A DNA stretch of 64,000 nt, taken from assembly GCF_018863195.1 (NCBI RefSeq), contig NZ_JAHKRT010000002.1:186001-250000 (forward strand), written 5' to 3'. Position numbers and translations under genes: made by a program. Under the pieces are notes generated by a model that was given only the letters and a program-made list of their open reading frames with translations, did no database searches and had not been told where the DNA came from. Source of the DNA: Sphingomonas quercus (GTDB taxonomy: Bacteria > Pseudomonadota > Alphaproteobacteria > Sphingomonadales > Sphingomonadaceae). Below are positions 28,919 to 41,840 of the stretch, one piece after another. Position 1 is the first letter of the stretch. Every line of letters starts with the position of its first letter.

Positions 28919-31338
28919 ATGGGCATCAGGACGCTTTTCACGGCCGGCGTGGCGCTGGCGGCGATCGTCGCCCCGCAGGCCGGCCTGGCGCAGGCGGATG
29001 GCGCCGCCGCCCCGGCCGGGGCCGCCGACAATGGCGAAGTGGTGGTGACGGCGCGGCGCCGCGCCGAAAATGTGCAGGACGTGCCGATCGCCGTCTCCGT
29101 GGTCGATTCGCGCACGCTTGATGCCAACGGCACGTTCAACGTCGCCAAGCTGGTGCAGATCCAGCCGTCGCTGACCTTCTATTCCACCAACCCGCGCAAC
29201 TCGGCCGCGAATATCCGCGGCCTTGGCGCGCCGTTCGGCCTTACCAATGACGGCATCGAGCAGGGCGTCGGCGTCTATATCGATCAGGTTTATAACAGCC
29301 GCATCGCCGCTGCCACGTTCGACTTCCTCGATGTCGAGCAGGTCGAGGTGCTGCGCGGACCGCAGGGCACGCTCTACGGCAAGAACACCACCGCCGGCGC
29401 CATCAACATCACCACCCGCGCGCCGACCTTCACCTTCGAAGGGCGCGCGGAGCTGACCGTCGGCAACCTCGATTATGTGCAGGCCAAGGCGTCCGTGTCC
29501 GGCCCGCTGATCGACGACAAGCTCGCCATCCGCCTCGCTGCCTCGGCGACCGAGCGGCGCGGCACCATCTACAACGTGACCAGCGACAAATGGGTCAACG
29601 CCCAGAACAACCGCGGCTTTCGCGGCTCGCTGCTGTGGAAGGCGACCGACGCCCTCAACCTCACCCTGTCGGCCGATTACAACCGTCAGAATCCGGAGTG
29701 CTGCGCCCAGATCTACGCCCGCGTCGGATCGACCCAGAGGCCGCTCAACCGGCAGTTCGCGGCGCTGGCGGCGGCGTTCAACTATGCCCCGCCAAGCATC
29801 AACGCCTTCGACCGGCTGACCGATCTCGACAGCCCGCTCGACGCCTTCCAGGAAATTGGCGGGGTATCGCTGCGCGCCGAATGGCAGCTGGGGGCGGGCA
29901 CGCTGACCTCGGTCAGCGCGTGGCGCTTCTGGAACTGGGGCCCATCCAACGACCGCGACTTTATCGGCCTGCCGATCACCACCATCTCGGCCAACCCGTC
30001 GAAGCAGAATCAATATTCGCAGGAGCTGCGCTACGCGGTTTCCGGCGACCGGCTCGACTATGTGTTCGGCCTGTTCGCCTATCACCAGCGCCAGCACACG
30101 ACCGGCACCCAGCAACAAGGCCCGGCGGCGAGCCGCTGGCTGCTCAACCCGACCAGCGCCAACGCGGGCAACCCCGCGGTGCTGGACGGGCTGCGCTCCG
30201 AAAACGACATCTGGCTGCGCACCACCAGCCTCGCCGCCTTCGGCCAGCTGAGCTGGAAGGTGACGGATCGTCTCAGCCTCCAGCCGGGCCTGCGCGTGAA
30301 TTACGATCGCAAGAGCGGCTCCTATGTCGCCACCGTCATCACCGGCTCCGGCGTGGTGGCGAGCTGCACCAGCAACAACGGGCTCAACAGCGACCAGCGC
30401 GGCGTGCTCGCCCCGCAATGCTATGATCCGCGGTTCAGCGACTGGAACGTGTCGGGCGACTTCACCATCGCCTATGACGTATCCGACGACGTCCACGCCT
30501 ACGCGACCTATGCGAAGAGCTTCAAATCGGGTGGCATCAACCTCAACGGCCTGCCGCTGGACAATAACAACAATCCCATCCTGAGCACGGCGACGGTCAA
30601 GCCCGAGGACGTCAATCATTTCGAGATCGGCCTGAAGACCCAGTTCCTCGATCGCCGCGCGACCCTGAACCTCGCCGCCTTCTGGACCGAGATCAGCGAC
30701 TATCAGGCGAACGTCACCAACAATCAGGTGGGCGTGCTGCGCGGCTATCTCGCCAATGCCAACAAGGTCAGGGTGCGGGGCATCGAGGCGGATTTCCAGG
30801 CGCGGGCGACGCGCCGCCTCAACGTCTATGCCAGCGGCGCCTTCACCGACCATGAATATGTGAAGTTCACCGACGCGCCCTGCCCGCCCGAGCTGGCCGG
30901 CGGCGCCACCGCCGGCGCCGGCCAGACGCCCGGCGCCCCGGGCGTGCCCGGCGGGCTCAGCCCGGCCAATTGCGACATTTCCGGCCAGTGGCTGCCCGGC
31001 ATCTCCAAATGGTCCTTCTCCTATGGCGGGGAATATCATCTGCCGGCGAAGCTGTTCGGCGAGGATGGCGAGGCCTATGTCGCGTTCGACGGCAGCTATC
31101 GCTCGAAATTCTCGTCCAATCCGTCGCGCTCGATCTACACCGATATCGACGGCTATGCGCTCGCCAACGTCCGGGCGGGCTTCCGCACCGCGAGCGGGTG
31201 GGACATTTTCGGCTGGGTGCGCAACGCCTTCGATCGCAATTATTACGAGCTGCTGGCGACCCAGTCGGGCAGTACCGGCCTCGTCGTCGGCCAGCCTGCC
31301 GACCCGCGCACCTACGGGGTAACGGCCAAGGCGCGCTT

Positions 31339-31342
<4 letters not shown>
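28919..31342 (+). CDS. TonB-dependent receptor 5
   Basis: An 807-residue outer-membrane receptor. The signal peptide ends near AGLA-QAD; the TonB box is GEVVVTARRR; the plug carries VQDVPIAVSVVDS, QVEVLRGPQGTLYGKNTTAG and NITTRAPTF; the barrel ends in RTYGVTAKARF with terminal Phe. A Gly/Pro-rich loop (around GAGQTPGAPGVPGGLSPANC) near residue 670 is a predicted surface loop. This architecture is shared with many sphingomonad receptors whose substrates are unknown. The ATG follows GAAGGGGGAGA. Two direct repeats, GATTTCCTA (28849) and GATTTCCCTA (28865), precede it. Its TAG stop overlaps the mutS stop on the other strand. Confidence 0.93.
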
Positions 31343-33942
<2,600 letters not shown>

Positions 33943-34053
33943 GAGGCGCTTCTAAGGGCGCCGCGTGGCCAAGGAAAGCGGGCCTATTGTATACATTTTC
34001 CCTCGGCGGCCGGCCGCTTTAGGAGAGCGGTAACAGGCAGTGAAGGAATGGCG

Positions 34054-36324
34054 ATGACGAGCGACGGACAGAGCAGGGTGCAATTCTCCGATCGAGAGGC
34101 TCTGCTGTTCCATTCCGCGGGGCGGCCGGGCAAGATCGAGATCGTCGCCTCCAAGCCGATGGCTACCCAGCGCGACCTCAGTCTCGCCTATTCGCCGGGG
34201 GTCGCGGTGCCGGTGCGCGCCATCGCCGAGGATCCGGGCGCGGCCTATGATTATACCGCCAAGGGCAATCTCGTCGCCGTCATCTCCAACGGCACGGCGA
34301 TCCTCGGCCTCGGCAATCTCGGCGCCCTCGCCTCCAAGCCGGTGATGGAAGGCAAGGCGGTGCTGTTCAAGCGCTTCGCCGATGTCGACGCCATCGACCT
34401 CGAGCTCGACACCGAAGATGTTGATCGCTTCATCGACGCCGTGTCGCTGCTCGAGCCGAGCTTCGGCGGCATCAACCTGGAGGACATCAAGGCGCCGGAA
34501 TGCTTCATCATCGAGCAGACGCTGCGCGAGCGAATGAACATTCCGGTGATGCATGACGACCAGCACGGCACCGCGATCATCACCGCCGCCGGCCTGATCA
34601 ACGCCTGCCACCTCACCGGTCGCGACCTGCGCGACATCGACGTGGTGGTGAACGGCGCCGGCGCCGCCGCCATCGCCTGCACCGCCCTGATCAAGGCGAT
34701 GGGCGTGCCTTCCGACCGGGTGATCATGTGCGATCGCGCCGGGGTGATCTACCAGGGCCGCCTCAACGACATGGACCAGTGGAAATCCGCCCATGCCGCC
34801 AGGACCGAGCGCCGCACGCTGGCCGAGGCGCTGGAGGGCGCGGACGTGTTCCTCGGCCTGTCCGCCAAGGACGCGCTCAAGCCCGACTATGTCCGCCACA
34901 TGGCCGACCAGCCGATCATCTTCGCCATGGCCAATCCCGATCCCGAGATCACGCCGCCCGCCGCGAGGGCGGTGCGACCCGACGCGATCATCGCCACCGG
35001 CCGCTCGGATTATCCGAACCAGGTCAACAATGTGCTCGGCTTCCCGTTCATCTTCCGCGGTGCGCTCGATGTCGGTGCCACCGCGATCAATGACGAGATG
35101 AAGATCGCCGCCGCCCGCGCCCTCGCCGAGCTGGCGCGCGAGCCGGTGCCGGAAGAGGTGGCGGTGGCCTATGGCGGCCCGGCGCCGCATTTCGGGCGCG
35201 ACTATATCATCCCGGCGCCGTTCGACCCGCGGCTGATGGAGGTGGTGCCCGCCGCCGTCGCCCAGGCGGCGATGGAGAGCGGCGTCGCCCGCCGCCCGAT
35301 CCCCGACATGGCCGCCTATCGCGAGGCGCTGAAGGCGCGGCTCAACCCGACCACCTCGGTGCTGACGCTGGCCTATGAAGGCGCGCGCGCCAGCCCGAAG
35401 CGGGTGATCTTCGCCGAGGGCGAGGAGGAGGTGGTGCAGCGCGCCGCGGTGATGTTCCGCGACGGCGGCTATGGCATACCGGTGCTGGTCGGCCGCGACG
35501 AGGTCCATGAGCAGCTGCGCGCGCTGGGCGTCGACAATCCCGAGACGATCGCCGTCCACAACAGCCGCCATTCGCCGCTGGTGCCGCGCATGGTCGATTA
35601 TCTGTACGAGCGGCTTCAGCGCCAGGGATATCTGCGCCGCGACTGCGAGCGGATGGTCAACCAGGATCGCCACATCTTCGGCGCGTTGCTGCTCGCGCTC
35701 GGCGAGGCGGACGTGATGATCACCGGCGTCACCCGCCATTTCCGCCAGACGCTGAACGATGTCGAGCTGGTCATCGATCATGCCGCCGATCGCTCGCCCT
35801 TCGGCATCCATGTGCTGGTCGGCCAGAGCCATACCGTGTTCATGGCCGACACCACCGTGATCGAGCGGCCGGACGCCCAGCAGCTCGCCGATATCGCCAT
35901 CCAGACGGCCGACGTCGCGCGCCGCATGGGCCATGAGCCGCGCGTCGCCTTCCTCAGCTACTCCACCTTCGGCAATCCGCCGGGCAACTGGCTCGGCAAT
36001 ATCCGCGACGCGGTGGCGATCCTCGACGCGCGCGGGGTCAGCTTCGAATATGAGGGCGAGATGGCGCCGGACGTGGCGCTCAACTCGAAGATGGCCGGGC
36101 TCTATCCGTTCAGCCGTCTGTCGGGGCCGGCCAATGTGCTGGTGATGCCGGGCCTGCAATCGGCCAACCTGTCCGCCAAGCTGCTCAAGGAGCTGGGCGG
36201 CGATTCGGTGATCGGGCCGATGCTGATCAACATGGAGAAGCCGGTGCAGATCGCGTCGATGACCTCGACCGCGTCCGAGCTGGTGACGCTGGCGGTGCTG
36301 AGCGCGGCAGGCATGACGAGCTGA
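34054..36324 (+). CDS. maeB: NADP-dependent malic enzyme with C-terminal phosphotransacetylase-like domain
   Basis: A 756-residue MaeB-type enzyme that oxidatively decarboxylates malate to pyruvate with NADPH formation. The malic domain (about 1-430) carries [14 protein letters not shown], the catalytic and metal region [20 protein letters not shown] followed by HDDQHGTA, and the Rossmann part [19 protein letters not shown]. The last 320 residues are a phosphotransacetylase-like domain ([37 protein letters not shown]), which in MaeB proteins is thought to be regulatory, binding acetyl-CoA. ATG 34054 is preferred to ATG 34048 because AAGGA lies six bases before it. The gene ends in a short hairpin repeat. 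Confidence 0.95.
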   Translation: MTSDGQSRVQFSDREALLFHSAGRPGKIEIVASKPMATQRDLSLAYSPGVAVPVRAIAEDPGAAYDYTAKGNLVAVISNGTAILGLGNLGALASKPVMEGKAVLFKRFADVDAIDLELDTEDVDRFIDAVSLLEPSFGGINLEDIKAPECFIIEQTLRERMNIPVMHDDQHGTAIITAAGLINACHLTGRDLRDIDVVVNGAGAAAIACTALIKAMGVPSDRVIMCDRAGVIYQGRLNDMDQWKSAHAARTERRTLAEALEGADVFLGLSAKDALKPDYVRHMADQPIIFAMANPDPEITPPAARAVRPDAIIATGRSDYPNQVNNVLGFPFIFRGALDVGATAINDEMKIAAARALAELAREPVPEEVAVAYGGPAPHFGRDYIIPAPFDPRLMEVVPAAVAQAAMESGVARRPIPDMAAYREALKARLNPTTSVLTLAYEGARASPKRVIFAEGEEEVVQRAAVMFRDGGYGIPVLVGRDEVHEQLRALGVDNPETIAVHNSRHSPLVPRMVDYLYERLQRQGYLRRDCERMVNQDRHIFGALLLALGEADVMITGVTRHFRQTLNDVELVIDHAADRSPFGIHVLVGQSHTVFMADTTVIERPDAQQLADIAIQTADVARRMGHEPRVAFLSYSTFGNPPGNWLGNIRDAVAILDARGVSFEYEGEMAPDVALNSKMAGLYPFSRLSGPANVLVMPGLQSANLSAKLLKELGGDSVIGPMLINMEKPVQIASMTSTASELVTLAVLSAAGMTS

Positions 36325-36338
36325 CGACGAGCGGGACG

Positions 36339-36371
36339 CCCGTCACCCTGAACTTGTTTCAGGGTGACGGG
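36339..36371. repeat. Short hairpin form of the dispersed repeat; bidirectional terminator-like
   Basis: CCCGTCACCCTGAA (36339-36352) and TTCAGGGTGACGGG (36358-36371) form a perfect 14-bp stem around CTTGT. The left arm is the same as the start of the long repeats at 888 and 57406. It sits between convergent maeB and bamE and could end both transcripts, though no T-tract follows on either strand. Confidence 0.75.
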
Positions 36372-36401
36372 GGTGGGGTAGGGGAGAGGCCGCGCCTGCT
36401 C

Positions 36402-36887
36402 CTAGTTCGAGTTGGGATTGTCGGCTGTCGGCGCGCCCTGGCCGGAGGCCCCGACGCGGCCGATATTGCCGAACAGGTCGTTCAGGAGGCTGCTCTTGCG
36501 GCCGAGCGTGGGCGTCTTGTCGCCATAGGGCGAGACCTTGCGGATCGTCTCCAGCCCGGTGCGGTCGACGCGCGAGACGTTGCCGTCCTTGTCGAAGCGC
36601 ACCGCGAGCACCGTCTGCTGTACCGGCCGCGGCGAGCGGAACGCGAACTGGCGCGTCTCGCGGGACAGATAATACCAGCTATTATCGTCGAACTCGCCCT
36701 GAAAGCTTGGGCGGCCGAGCGTCTTCGACACCGAATCCTTATTGTCCACACCCGGGCTGACCGAATCGGCCAGCACCTGATCGAACACGAAGCCCTGATG
36801 CGCGCGGAACTGTCCGCATCCGCCGAGCGACACTGCCAGCGCCGCCACACCCGTCGCCATGATCAGGCGACGTCCAACCATCGTCAT
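36402..36887 (-). CDS. bamE: Outer-membrane assembly lipoprotein BamE-like (SmpA/OmlA family)
   Basis: A 161-residue lipoprotein, probably the BamE part of the BAM complex that inserts beta-barrels such as the receptors in this window. The lipobox LGGC follows a short signal (MATGVAALAVSLGGC). The SmpA/OmlA fold is recognisable: DSVSKTLGRPSFQGEFDDNS then WYYLSRETRQFAF and TVLAVRFDKDGNVSRVDRTG. The C-terminal extension after KTPTLGRKSSLLNDLFGNIG is typical of alphaproteobacterial forms. The ATG at 36887 was chosen; the frame is open upstream, but those codons overlap the divergent CBP3 gene. Symbol by family. Confidence 0.88.
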   Translation of the reverse strand: MTMVGRRLIMATGVAALAVSLGGCGQFRAHQGFVFDQVLADSVSPGVDNKDSVSKTLGRPSFQGEFDDNSWYYLSRETRQFAFRSPRPVQQTVLAVRFDKDGNVSRVDRTGLETIRKVSPYGDKTPTLGRKSSLLNDLFGNIGRVGASGQGAPTADNPNSN

Positions 36888-36983
36888 TCCGCTCACTCCA
36901 GCGCCATTGCAACAGCGCCCCAGTCGCTCAATATGCCGCGTGAACGGTCGCGGCAAGGGCGGCCGGCATATCCGGAGCATCGC

Positions 36984-37496
36984 TTGTCCATCCTGTCCCG
37001 CCTGTTCAACGCCCGCACCTCGCGCCAGCCCTATATCCCGCTCTATACCGCGGTGGTGGCCGAGGCGCGGCGGCCCTTCTGGTATGCCGAGGGCGGGGCA
37101 CCGGATACGCTCGACGGCCGCTTCGACATGGTCGCGGCGGTGATGGCGCTGGTGTTGATCCGCATGGAGGCCGATGGCGAGGCCGGGCGCGAGCCGGCGG
37201 CCCGGCTGACCGAGCTGTTCGTCGACGATATGGACGGGCAGCTTCGCCAGCAGGGCGTCGGCGACGTCGTGGTCGGCAAGCATGTCGGGCGGATGATGGC
37301 GGCGCTGGGCGGGCGGATCGCGGCCTATCGCGACGGGCTCGCCGGCGGCGACCTGGAGGGGGCGCTGGTGCGCAATCTGTGGCGCGGCCAGCCGCCGGCG
37401 ATCGGGGCGGGGATTATCGCCGCCGGCATGCGGGCGCTCGCCGACCGGCTGGCGGGGCTGTCTCTCGGCCAGCTTCTGGAGGGACGGCTGTCATGA
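36984..37496 (+). CDS. Ubiquinol-cytochrome c chaperone family protein (CBP3-like)
   Basis: A 170-residue protein of the CBP3/UQCC1 family that assists cytochrome b or bc1 complex assembly. The core motifs are LYTAVVAEARRPFWYAEGG, GRFDMVAAVMALVLIRME, ELFVDDMDGQLRQQGVGD and VVGKHVGRMMAALGGRIAAY. I place the start at TTG 36984 (SILSRLF follows) because the family begins with a similar MSLLSRLF and CCGGAG sits six bases upstream; ATG 36933 in frame would add 17 unrelated residues. Divergent from bamE. Its stop overlaps the next start in an ATGA quartet, so the two genes are translationally coupled. Confidence 0.88.
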   Translation: MSILSRLFNARTSRQPYIPLYTAVVAEARRPFWYAEGGAPDTLDGRFDMVAAVMALVLIRMEADGEAGREPAARLTELFVDDMDGQLRQQGVGDVVVGKHVGRMMAALGGRIAAYRDGLAGGDLEGALVRNLWRGQPPAIGAGIIAAGMRALADRLAGLSLGQLLEGRLS

Positions 37497-38035
37497 TGCT
37501 GGCCAATGAATTCGCCCGCCCGATCCGCCTCGACACGCTGGGCGAAGGCGCGCGCGAGGTGACCATCGCCGCCGAGGCGGACGAGCGCGCGGCGCTCGCC
37601 AAACGCTTTCACCTCCTCTCGATCGAGCGGCTGGAGGCGACCGCCGCGCTCCGCCGGGAGGGCGAGCGGGTGTTCGTCGAGGGACGACTGGCGGCGGCGG
37701 TCACCCAATCCTGCGTGGCGACGGGCGATCCGCTGCCCGCGACGCTGGACGAGCCGTTCGCACTGCGCTTCGAGCCGACGACCGTGGCGGGGGCCGGCGA
37801 TGTCGTCGAGGAGGTGGAGCTGGCCGAGGCGGACCTCGACATCGTCACCTATTCCGGGGGCACCATCGATCTTGGCGAGGCGGTGGCCGAGACGCTGAGC
37901 CTGGCGCTCGATCCCTTCCCGCGCGCGCCCGACGCCGACGACCGGCTGCGCGAGGCGGGCGTGCTGGACGAGGGCGAGGCCGGGCCGTTCGCGGCGTTGA
38001 AGGCGCTGAAGGACAAGCTGGGCGACGGCGAGTAG
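37493..38035 (+). CDS. DUF177 (YceD family) protein
   Basis: A 180-residue YceD/DUF177 protein. Characteristic elements are the N-terminal EFARPIRLDTLG, the central cysteine region VTQSCVATGDPLP, the acidic VVEEVELAEADLDIVTYSGG segment, and the C-terminal PFAALKALKDKLG. The family is linked to 23S rRNA/ribosome metabolism in other bacteria and plants, usually encoded just before rpmF-plsX; here neither follows. It overlaps the CBP3 gene by four bases. The cytoplasmic role is inferred from the family. Confidence 0.88.
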   Translation: MMLANEFARPIRLDTLGEGAREVTIAAEADERAALAKRFHLLSIERLEATAALRREGERVFVEGRLAAAVTQSCVATGDPLPATLDEPFALRFEPTTVAGAGDVVEEVELAEADLDIVTYSGGTIDLGEAVAETLSLALDPFPRAPDADDRLREAGVLDEGEAGPFAALKALKDKLGDGE

Positions 38036-38067
38036 CGCGGGTGGCCGGCATGGCGTAGCAAGCCGGC

Positions 38068-39216
38068 ATGGCTCGCCCCTTCTCCGCATTGCGCGCGTTC
38101 CTCGCCACCGAGGCGGCGGGCGGCGTGCTGCTGATGGCGGCGGCGGCGGCGGCGCTGATCGTCGCCAACAGCCGGCTCGGCCCCGGCTATGCGGCGCTGC
38201 TGCATGTGCAATTGGGGCCGCTTTCCGTCGCGCACTGGATCAACGACGCGCTGATGGCCTTGTTCTTCCTGCTCGTCGGGCTGGAGATCAAGCGGGAGTT
38301 CCGGGACGGCCACCTCGCCACCTGGCCGGATCGCGTCCTGCCCGGGGTTGCGGCGCTGGCCGGGATGGCGGCGCCGGCGATGGTCTATCTGATCCTTGCC
38401 GGCCATGTCCCCGGGCTGGCGCGCGGCTGGGCGATCCCGGCAGCGACCGACATCGCCTTCGCGGTCGGCGTGCTGGCGCTGCTCGGCAGGCGCGTGCCGG
38501 CATCGCTCAAGCTGTTCCTGACGACGGTGGCGATCGTCGACGATATGGGCGCGGTGGCGATCATCGCGCTATTCTATTCGGGCGGGCTGAACCTCGTCGC
38601 GCTGATGGCGGCGGCGGCGATCTTCGCGGTGATGCTGCTGCTCGGCCGGCGCGGCGTGGCCTCGCTGTCCGTCTATCTCGCGCTGGGCGCGGCGCTGTGG
38701 GTGGCGATCCACCTGTCAGGCGTGCATGCGACGGTGGCCGGGGTGCTCACCGCCTTCGCGGTGCCGCTCCGCCGCAGCCATGCGCGCCCTGACGATGCGC
38801 TATCGCCTCTCCACCGGCTCGAACACCGGCTGGCGCCGTGGGTCGGGTTCGGCATCGTGCCGCTGTTCGGCTTTGCCAATGCCGGCCTGTCCTTCGCCGG
38901 CATGGGCTGGCAGGCGCTCGCCGATCCGCTGACCCTCGGCATCGCGCTCGGCCTGTTCGTCGGCAAGCAGGCCGGCGTGCTCGCGGCGGTGTGGATCGCC
39001 GCGGCGACGGGACTGGCGCCGCCGCCGAGGGGCGCGCGCTGGCGCCAGGTCCACGGCGTCGCGATCCTGTGCGGCATCGGCTTCACGATGAGCCTGTTCA
39101 TCGGCGGCCTCGCCTTCGCCGATCCGGCGCACATGGCGGCGGTGAAGCTCGGGGTGCTCGCCGGCTCGCTGCTCTCCGCGCTGAGCGGCTACGCCGTGCT
39201 GCGGTTCGCGCGTTAG
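38068..39216 (+). CDS. nhaA: Na+/H+ antiporter NhaA
   Basis: A 382-residue inner-membrane antiporter exchanging two H+ for one Na+, important in alkaline or saline conditions. About 12 hydrophobic segments are visible. The conserved HWINDALMALFFLLVGLEIK block, the ATDIAFAVGVLALLG segment of the unwound helix IV, and the catalytic aspartates in TVAIVDDMGAVAIIALFYSG are all present, as is GIGFTMSLFIGGLAF near the C-terminus. Length is usual. It follows DUF177 by 32 bp on the same strand. It is convergent with the GAF gene. Confidence 0.96.
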   Translation: MARPFSALRAFLATEAAGGVLLMAAAAAALIVANSRLGPGYAALLHVQLGPLSVAHWINDALMALFFLLVGLEIKREFRDGHLATWPDRVLPGVAALAGMAAPAMVYLILAGHVPGLARGWAIPAATDIAFAVGVLALLGRRVPASLKLFLTTVAIVDDMGAVAIIALFYSGGLNLVALMAAAAIFAVMLLLGRRGVASLSVYLALGAALWVAIHLSGVHATVAGVLTAFAVPLRRSHARPDDALSPLHRLEHRLAPWVGFGIVPLFGFANAGLSFAGMGWQALADPLTLGIALGLFVGKQAGVLAAVWIAAATGLAPPPRGARWRQVHGVAILCGIGFTMSLFIGGLAFADPAHMAAVKLGVLAGSLLSALSGYAVLRFAR

Positions 39217-39247
39217 CGGCTGCTGGCCGTCACCCGCCTCCGTGCGC

Positions 39248-39778
39248 TCAGGTGGCCGGGCATTCCCGGGCGAGGGCGGCGATGATCCCGGCAGCCTCGT
39301 GGCTGAGCGCGGTCAGCGCCTCGACCTGGTCGGGTGTCGGCATTTGCGGCCGCGTGCCGATCACGCACAGCGCGCCGAGCGTGTCGCCGGCTTCGGTGCG
39401 CAGCGGCGCGCCGGCATAGAAGCGCAGTCCGAATTCGCCGATGACCAGCGGATTGCCGGCGAAGCGGCGATCCCGGCTGGCATCGGGGACGATCAGCACC
39501 CGTTCCGGCGTCAGGATCGCATGGCCGCAGAAGGAGATCGCGCGATTGGTCTCGCACACGCCGAGGCCGATGCGCGCGGCGAACCATTGGCGATGCCGGT
39601 CGATGATCGACAATGCCGCCGTGGTCACGCCGAACAGGGCGGCGGCGCGCGCCACGATATCCTGCAGCGCCGGCTCGTCGGCGCGGCCGAGGATGCCGGA
39701 ATGCTCCACGGCCGCCTGACGGCGCGCTTCGTCGGTCGGCCGCGTCGGCGGCGAATAGAAGGAGAGGAGCGAGGTCAC
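39248..39778 (-). CDS. GAF domain protein
   Basis: A 176-residue protein with a single GAF domain over most of its length ([74 protein letters not shown]). No output domain follows, so it is a stand-alone sensor. GAF domains of this type bind small molecules or chromophores; a Cys in SFCGHA is at the position often conserved in this subgroup, but bilin binding is not claimed. It starts at GTG 39778, overlapping the diguanylate cyclase stop in a GTGA quartet, so it is translationally coupled and may regulate that enzyme. Confidence 0.85.
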   Translation of the reverse strand: MTSLLSFYSPPTRPTDEARRQAAVEHSGILGRADEPALQDIVARAAALFGVTTAALSIIDRHRQWFAARIGLGVCETNRAISFCGHAILTPERVLIVPDASRDRRFAGNPLVIGEFGLRFYAGAPLRTEAGDTLGALCVIGTRPQMPTPDQVEALTALSHEAAGIIAALARECPAT

Positions 39779-40830
39779 GCCACCGCCTTCGTCAAGTAGG
39801 TGGGGTCGGCGCGGTCGATCTGGGCGAGCAGCTTCTGGAAATCGTCGGTGGTGCGCGGCGGCATGGCGGCGCGCATCGCCGCTTCGCTGAGATCGCCGCG
39901 ACCGATGCGCAGCGCATTCTTGCCGCTGCGCTTGACCTCGTACATCAGCGTATCGGCCAGGGCGATGAGATCGTCCTCGCGGCCGACCTGACAGCCGTGG
40001 AGCACGATCGCGCCCATGCTGCACGTCACCGGCATGCCGGTCTGGAACAGGATGCGCGACAGGCGGGCGTGGAGCATCTCGGCGGTGGCGTCGCCGGCAT
40101 CGCAATCCGGCACGGTGAGCAGCGCCACGAATTCGTCGCCACCGATGCGGGCGAAGAGATCGGTGTGGCGGATCGTGGCGGCGGCGGCTTCGGAGAAGGC
40201 GCGCAGCACCTCGTCGCCAGCGGAGTGGCCATAGCTGTCGTTGACGCCCTTGAACCCGTCCAGGTCCATATAGGCGAGGACCAGGGCGTGGCCACGGCGC
40301 TGGGCTGCGGCGACGGCGCGGCCCATCGCCTGTTCGAACGCGCCCTTGTTGAGCGCGCCGGTGAGCGCGTCGGTGGCGGCGCGCCAGCGCTCCATCTCGA
40401 GGGTCGAGCGCAGGCCGCTGACGATCAGCACCATCAGGCAGGCGGTGCCCAGCCTGTTCAGCCAGCTCAACACCGCCACCGGGCCAAGCGCGCCGAGTTG
40501 CGGCATGCTGGCGCGCAGCTGGACATAATGGACGGTGACGGTGATCAGCGAGGTGGCGACCGCGGTGACCACCCCGATCCGCTCGCCCAGCGTCCAGGCG
40601 GCGAAGCACACGATCAGCGTATAGGGCAAGGTCAGGCTCATCACCGGCCCCGTCGACAGATCGAGCGCGATCGTCGCCAGAAAGCTGGTAAGCGTGATCG
40701 CGGTCGCCGCCGGACCCGACAACGCCGTCATCAGGCCGACGAGGCGAACGAAATAACGCACCACCGGCGCGGGATTGGGAGGGACAGGCGCCAATGGTCG
40801 AACTCCGACACTCAAGGTCGGCTTATTCAT
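39775..40830 (-). CDS. Membrane diguanylate cyclase (GGDEF)
   Basis: A 351-residue enzyme making the second messenger c-di-GMP. The N-terminal 150 residues hold about five membrane segments ([28 protein letters not shown] and others), followed by a GGDEF domain. The active site is exact ([11 protein letters not shown]) and the inhibitory I-site RHTD lies five residues before it, so the enzyme should be active and product-inhibited. The substrate-binding region [16 protein letters not shown] and [20 protein letters not shown] is intact. A 55-residue C-terminal tail has no known motif. Coupled by a GTGA overlap to the GAF gene. Confidence 0.93.
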   Translation of the reverse strand: MNKPTLSVGVRPLAPVPPNPAPVVRYFVRLVGLMTALSGPAATAITLTSFLATIALDLSTGPVMSLTLPYTLIVCFAAWTLGERIGVVTAVATSLITVTVHYVQLRASMPQLGALGPVAVLSWLNRLGTACLMVLIVSGLRSTLEMERWRAATDALTGALNKGAFEQAMGRAVAAAQRRGHALVLAYMDLDGFKGVNDSYGHSAGDEVLRAFSEAAAATIRHTDLFARIGGDEFVALLTVPDCDAGDATAEMLHARLSRILFQTGMPVTCSMGAIVLHGCQVGREDDLIALADTLMYEVKRSGKNALRIGRGDLSEAAMRAAMPPRTTDDFQKLLAQIDRADPTYLTKAVA

Positions 40831-40887
40831 GACCTGATAAAGTTAACGGCCAGTTCCCGCTTGGCGCCAGGCCCCCTCCATTCGTCG

Positions 40888-40911
40888 CAAAACCGCGGAA
40901 TTTGCGCGGTT
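40888..40911 (-). terminator. Terminator at the etfA stop
   Basis: On the minus strand AACCGCG (40911-40905) pairs with CGCGGTT (40897-40891) around CAAATTC and is followed by TTTGCG. The stem starts at the etfA stop codon itself, separating the etf operon from the diguanylate cyclase gene. Confidence 0.65.
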
Positions 40912-41840
40912 CACAGCTTCGCGGTCAGCTCCGGCACGATCTGGAAAAGATCGCCGACCAGGCCGATATCGGCGATCTGGAAGATCGGCGCGTCCTCGTC
41001 CTTGTTGATGGCGACGATCGTCTTGGAATCCTTCATGCCGGCGAGATGCTGGATCGCGCCGGAAATACCGACGGCGATGTAGAGCTCGGGGGCGACGATC
41101 TTGCCGGTCTGGCCGACCTGATAGTCGTTCGGCACATAGCCGGCGTCGACCGCGGCCCGGCTCGCGCCGACCGCCGCGCCGAGCTTGTCGGCCAGCGGCT
41201 CGATCACCTGCTCGAACTGCTCGGACGAGCCGAGCGCGCGGCCGCCCGAAACGATGATCTTGGCCGACGTCAGCTCCGGCCGCTCGGAGGCGGAGACCTC
41301 CTGGCCGACGAAGCTCGACAGGCCGGCATCGCCCGGACCCGACACCGCCTCGACGGCGGCGCTGCCCCCTTCGGCGGCGGCCTTCGCGAAGGCCGTGCCG
41401 CGCACCGTCAGCACGAGCTTGCCGGCAGGCGCCTTGACGGTGGCGATGGCGTTGCCGGCATAGATCGGCCGCGTGAACGTGTCGGCGCTCTCGACCGACA
41501 GGATCTCCGAGACCATCGCGACGTCGAGCAGGGCGGCGACGCGCGGCGCGATGTTCTTGCCGGAGGAGGTGGCCGGCGCCACCAGCGCATCGTGATCGGC
41601 CATCAGCGCGACGACCAGCGGCGCGACATTCTCGGCCAGCTGATGGCCATAGGCGGCGTCATCGGCGACATGGACCTTGGCGACACCGGCGATCCTCGCC
41701 GCCGCTTCGGCCACCGCGCCGCAGCCTTGGCCGGCGACCAGCAGATGGACCTCGCCCAGCTTGCCCGCGGCGGTCACCGCGGCGAGCGTGGCGTCCTTCA
41801 CGACCGCATTGTCGTGCTCGACCAGAACCAGAGACTTCAC
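40911..41840 (-). CDS. etfA: Electron transfer flavoprotein alpha subunit
   Basis: A 309-residue subunit carrying FAD, which passes electrons from acyl-CoA and other dehydrogenases to ETF:ubiquinone oxidoreductase. The C-terminal FAD domain is clear: [77 protein letters not shown] and [20 protein letters not shown]. The start is a GTG at 41840 overlapping the etfB stop (GTGA). The encoded protein is complete. Confidence 0.96.
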   Translation of the reverse strand: MKSLVLVEHDNAVVKDATLAAVTAAGKLGEVHLLVAGQGCGAVAEAAARIAGVAKVHVADDAAYGHQLAENVAPLVVALMADHDALVAPATSSGKNIAPRVAALLDVAMVSEILSVESADTFTRPIYAGNAIATVKAPAGKLVLTVRGTAFAKAAAEGGSAAVEAVSGPGDAGLSSFVGQEVSASERPELTSAKIIVSGGRALGSSEQFEQVIEPLADKLGAAVGASRAAVDAGYVPNDYQVGQTGKIVAPELYIAVGISGAIQHLAGMKDSKTIVAINKDEDAPIFQIADIGLVGDLFQIVPELTAKL

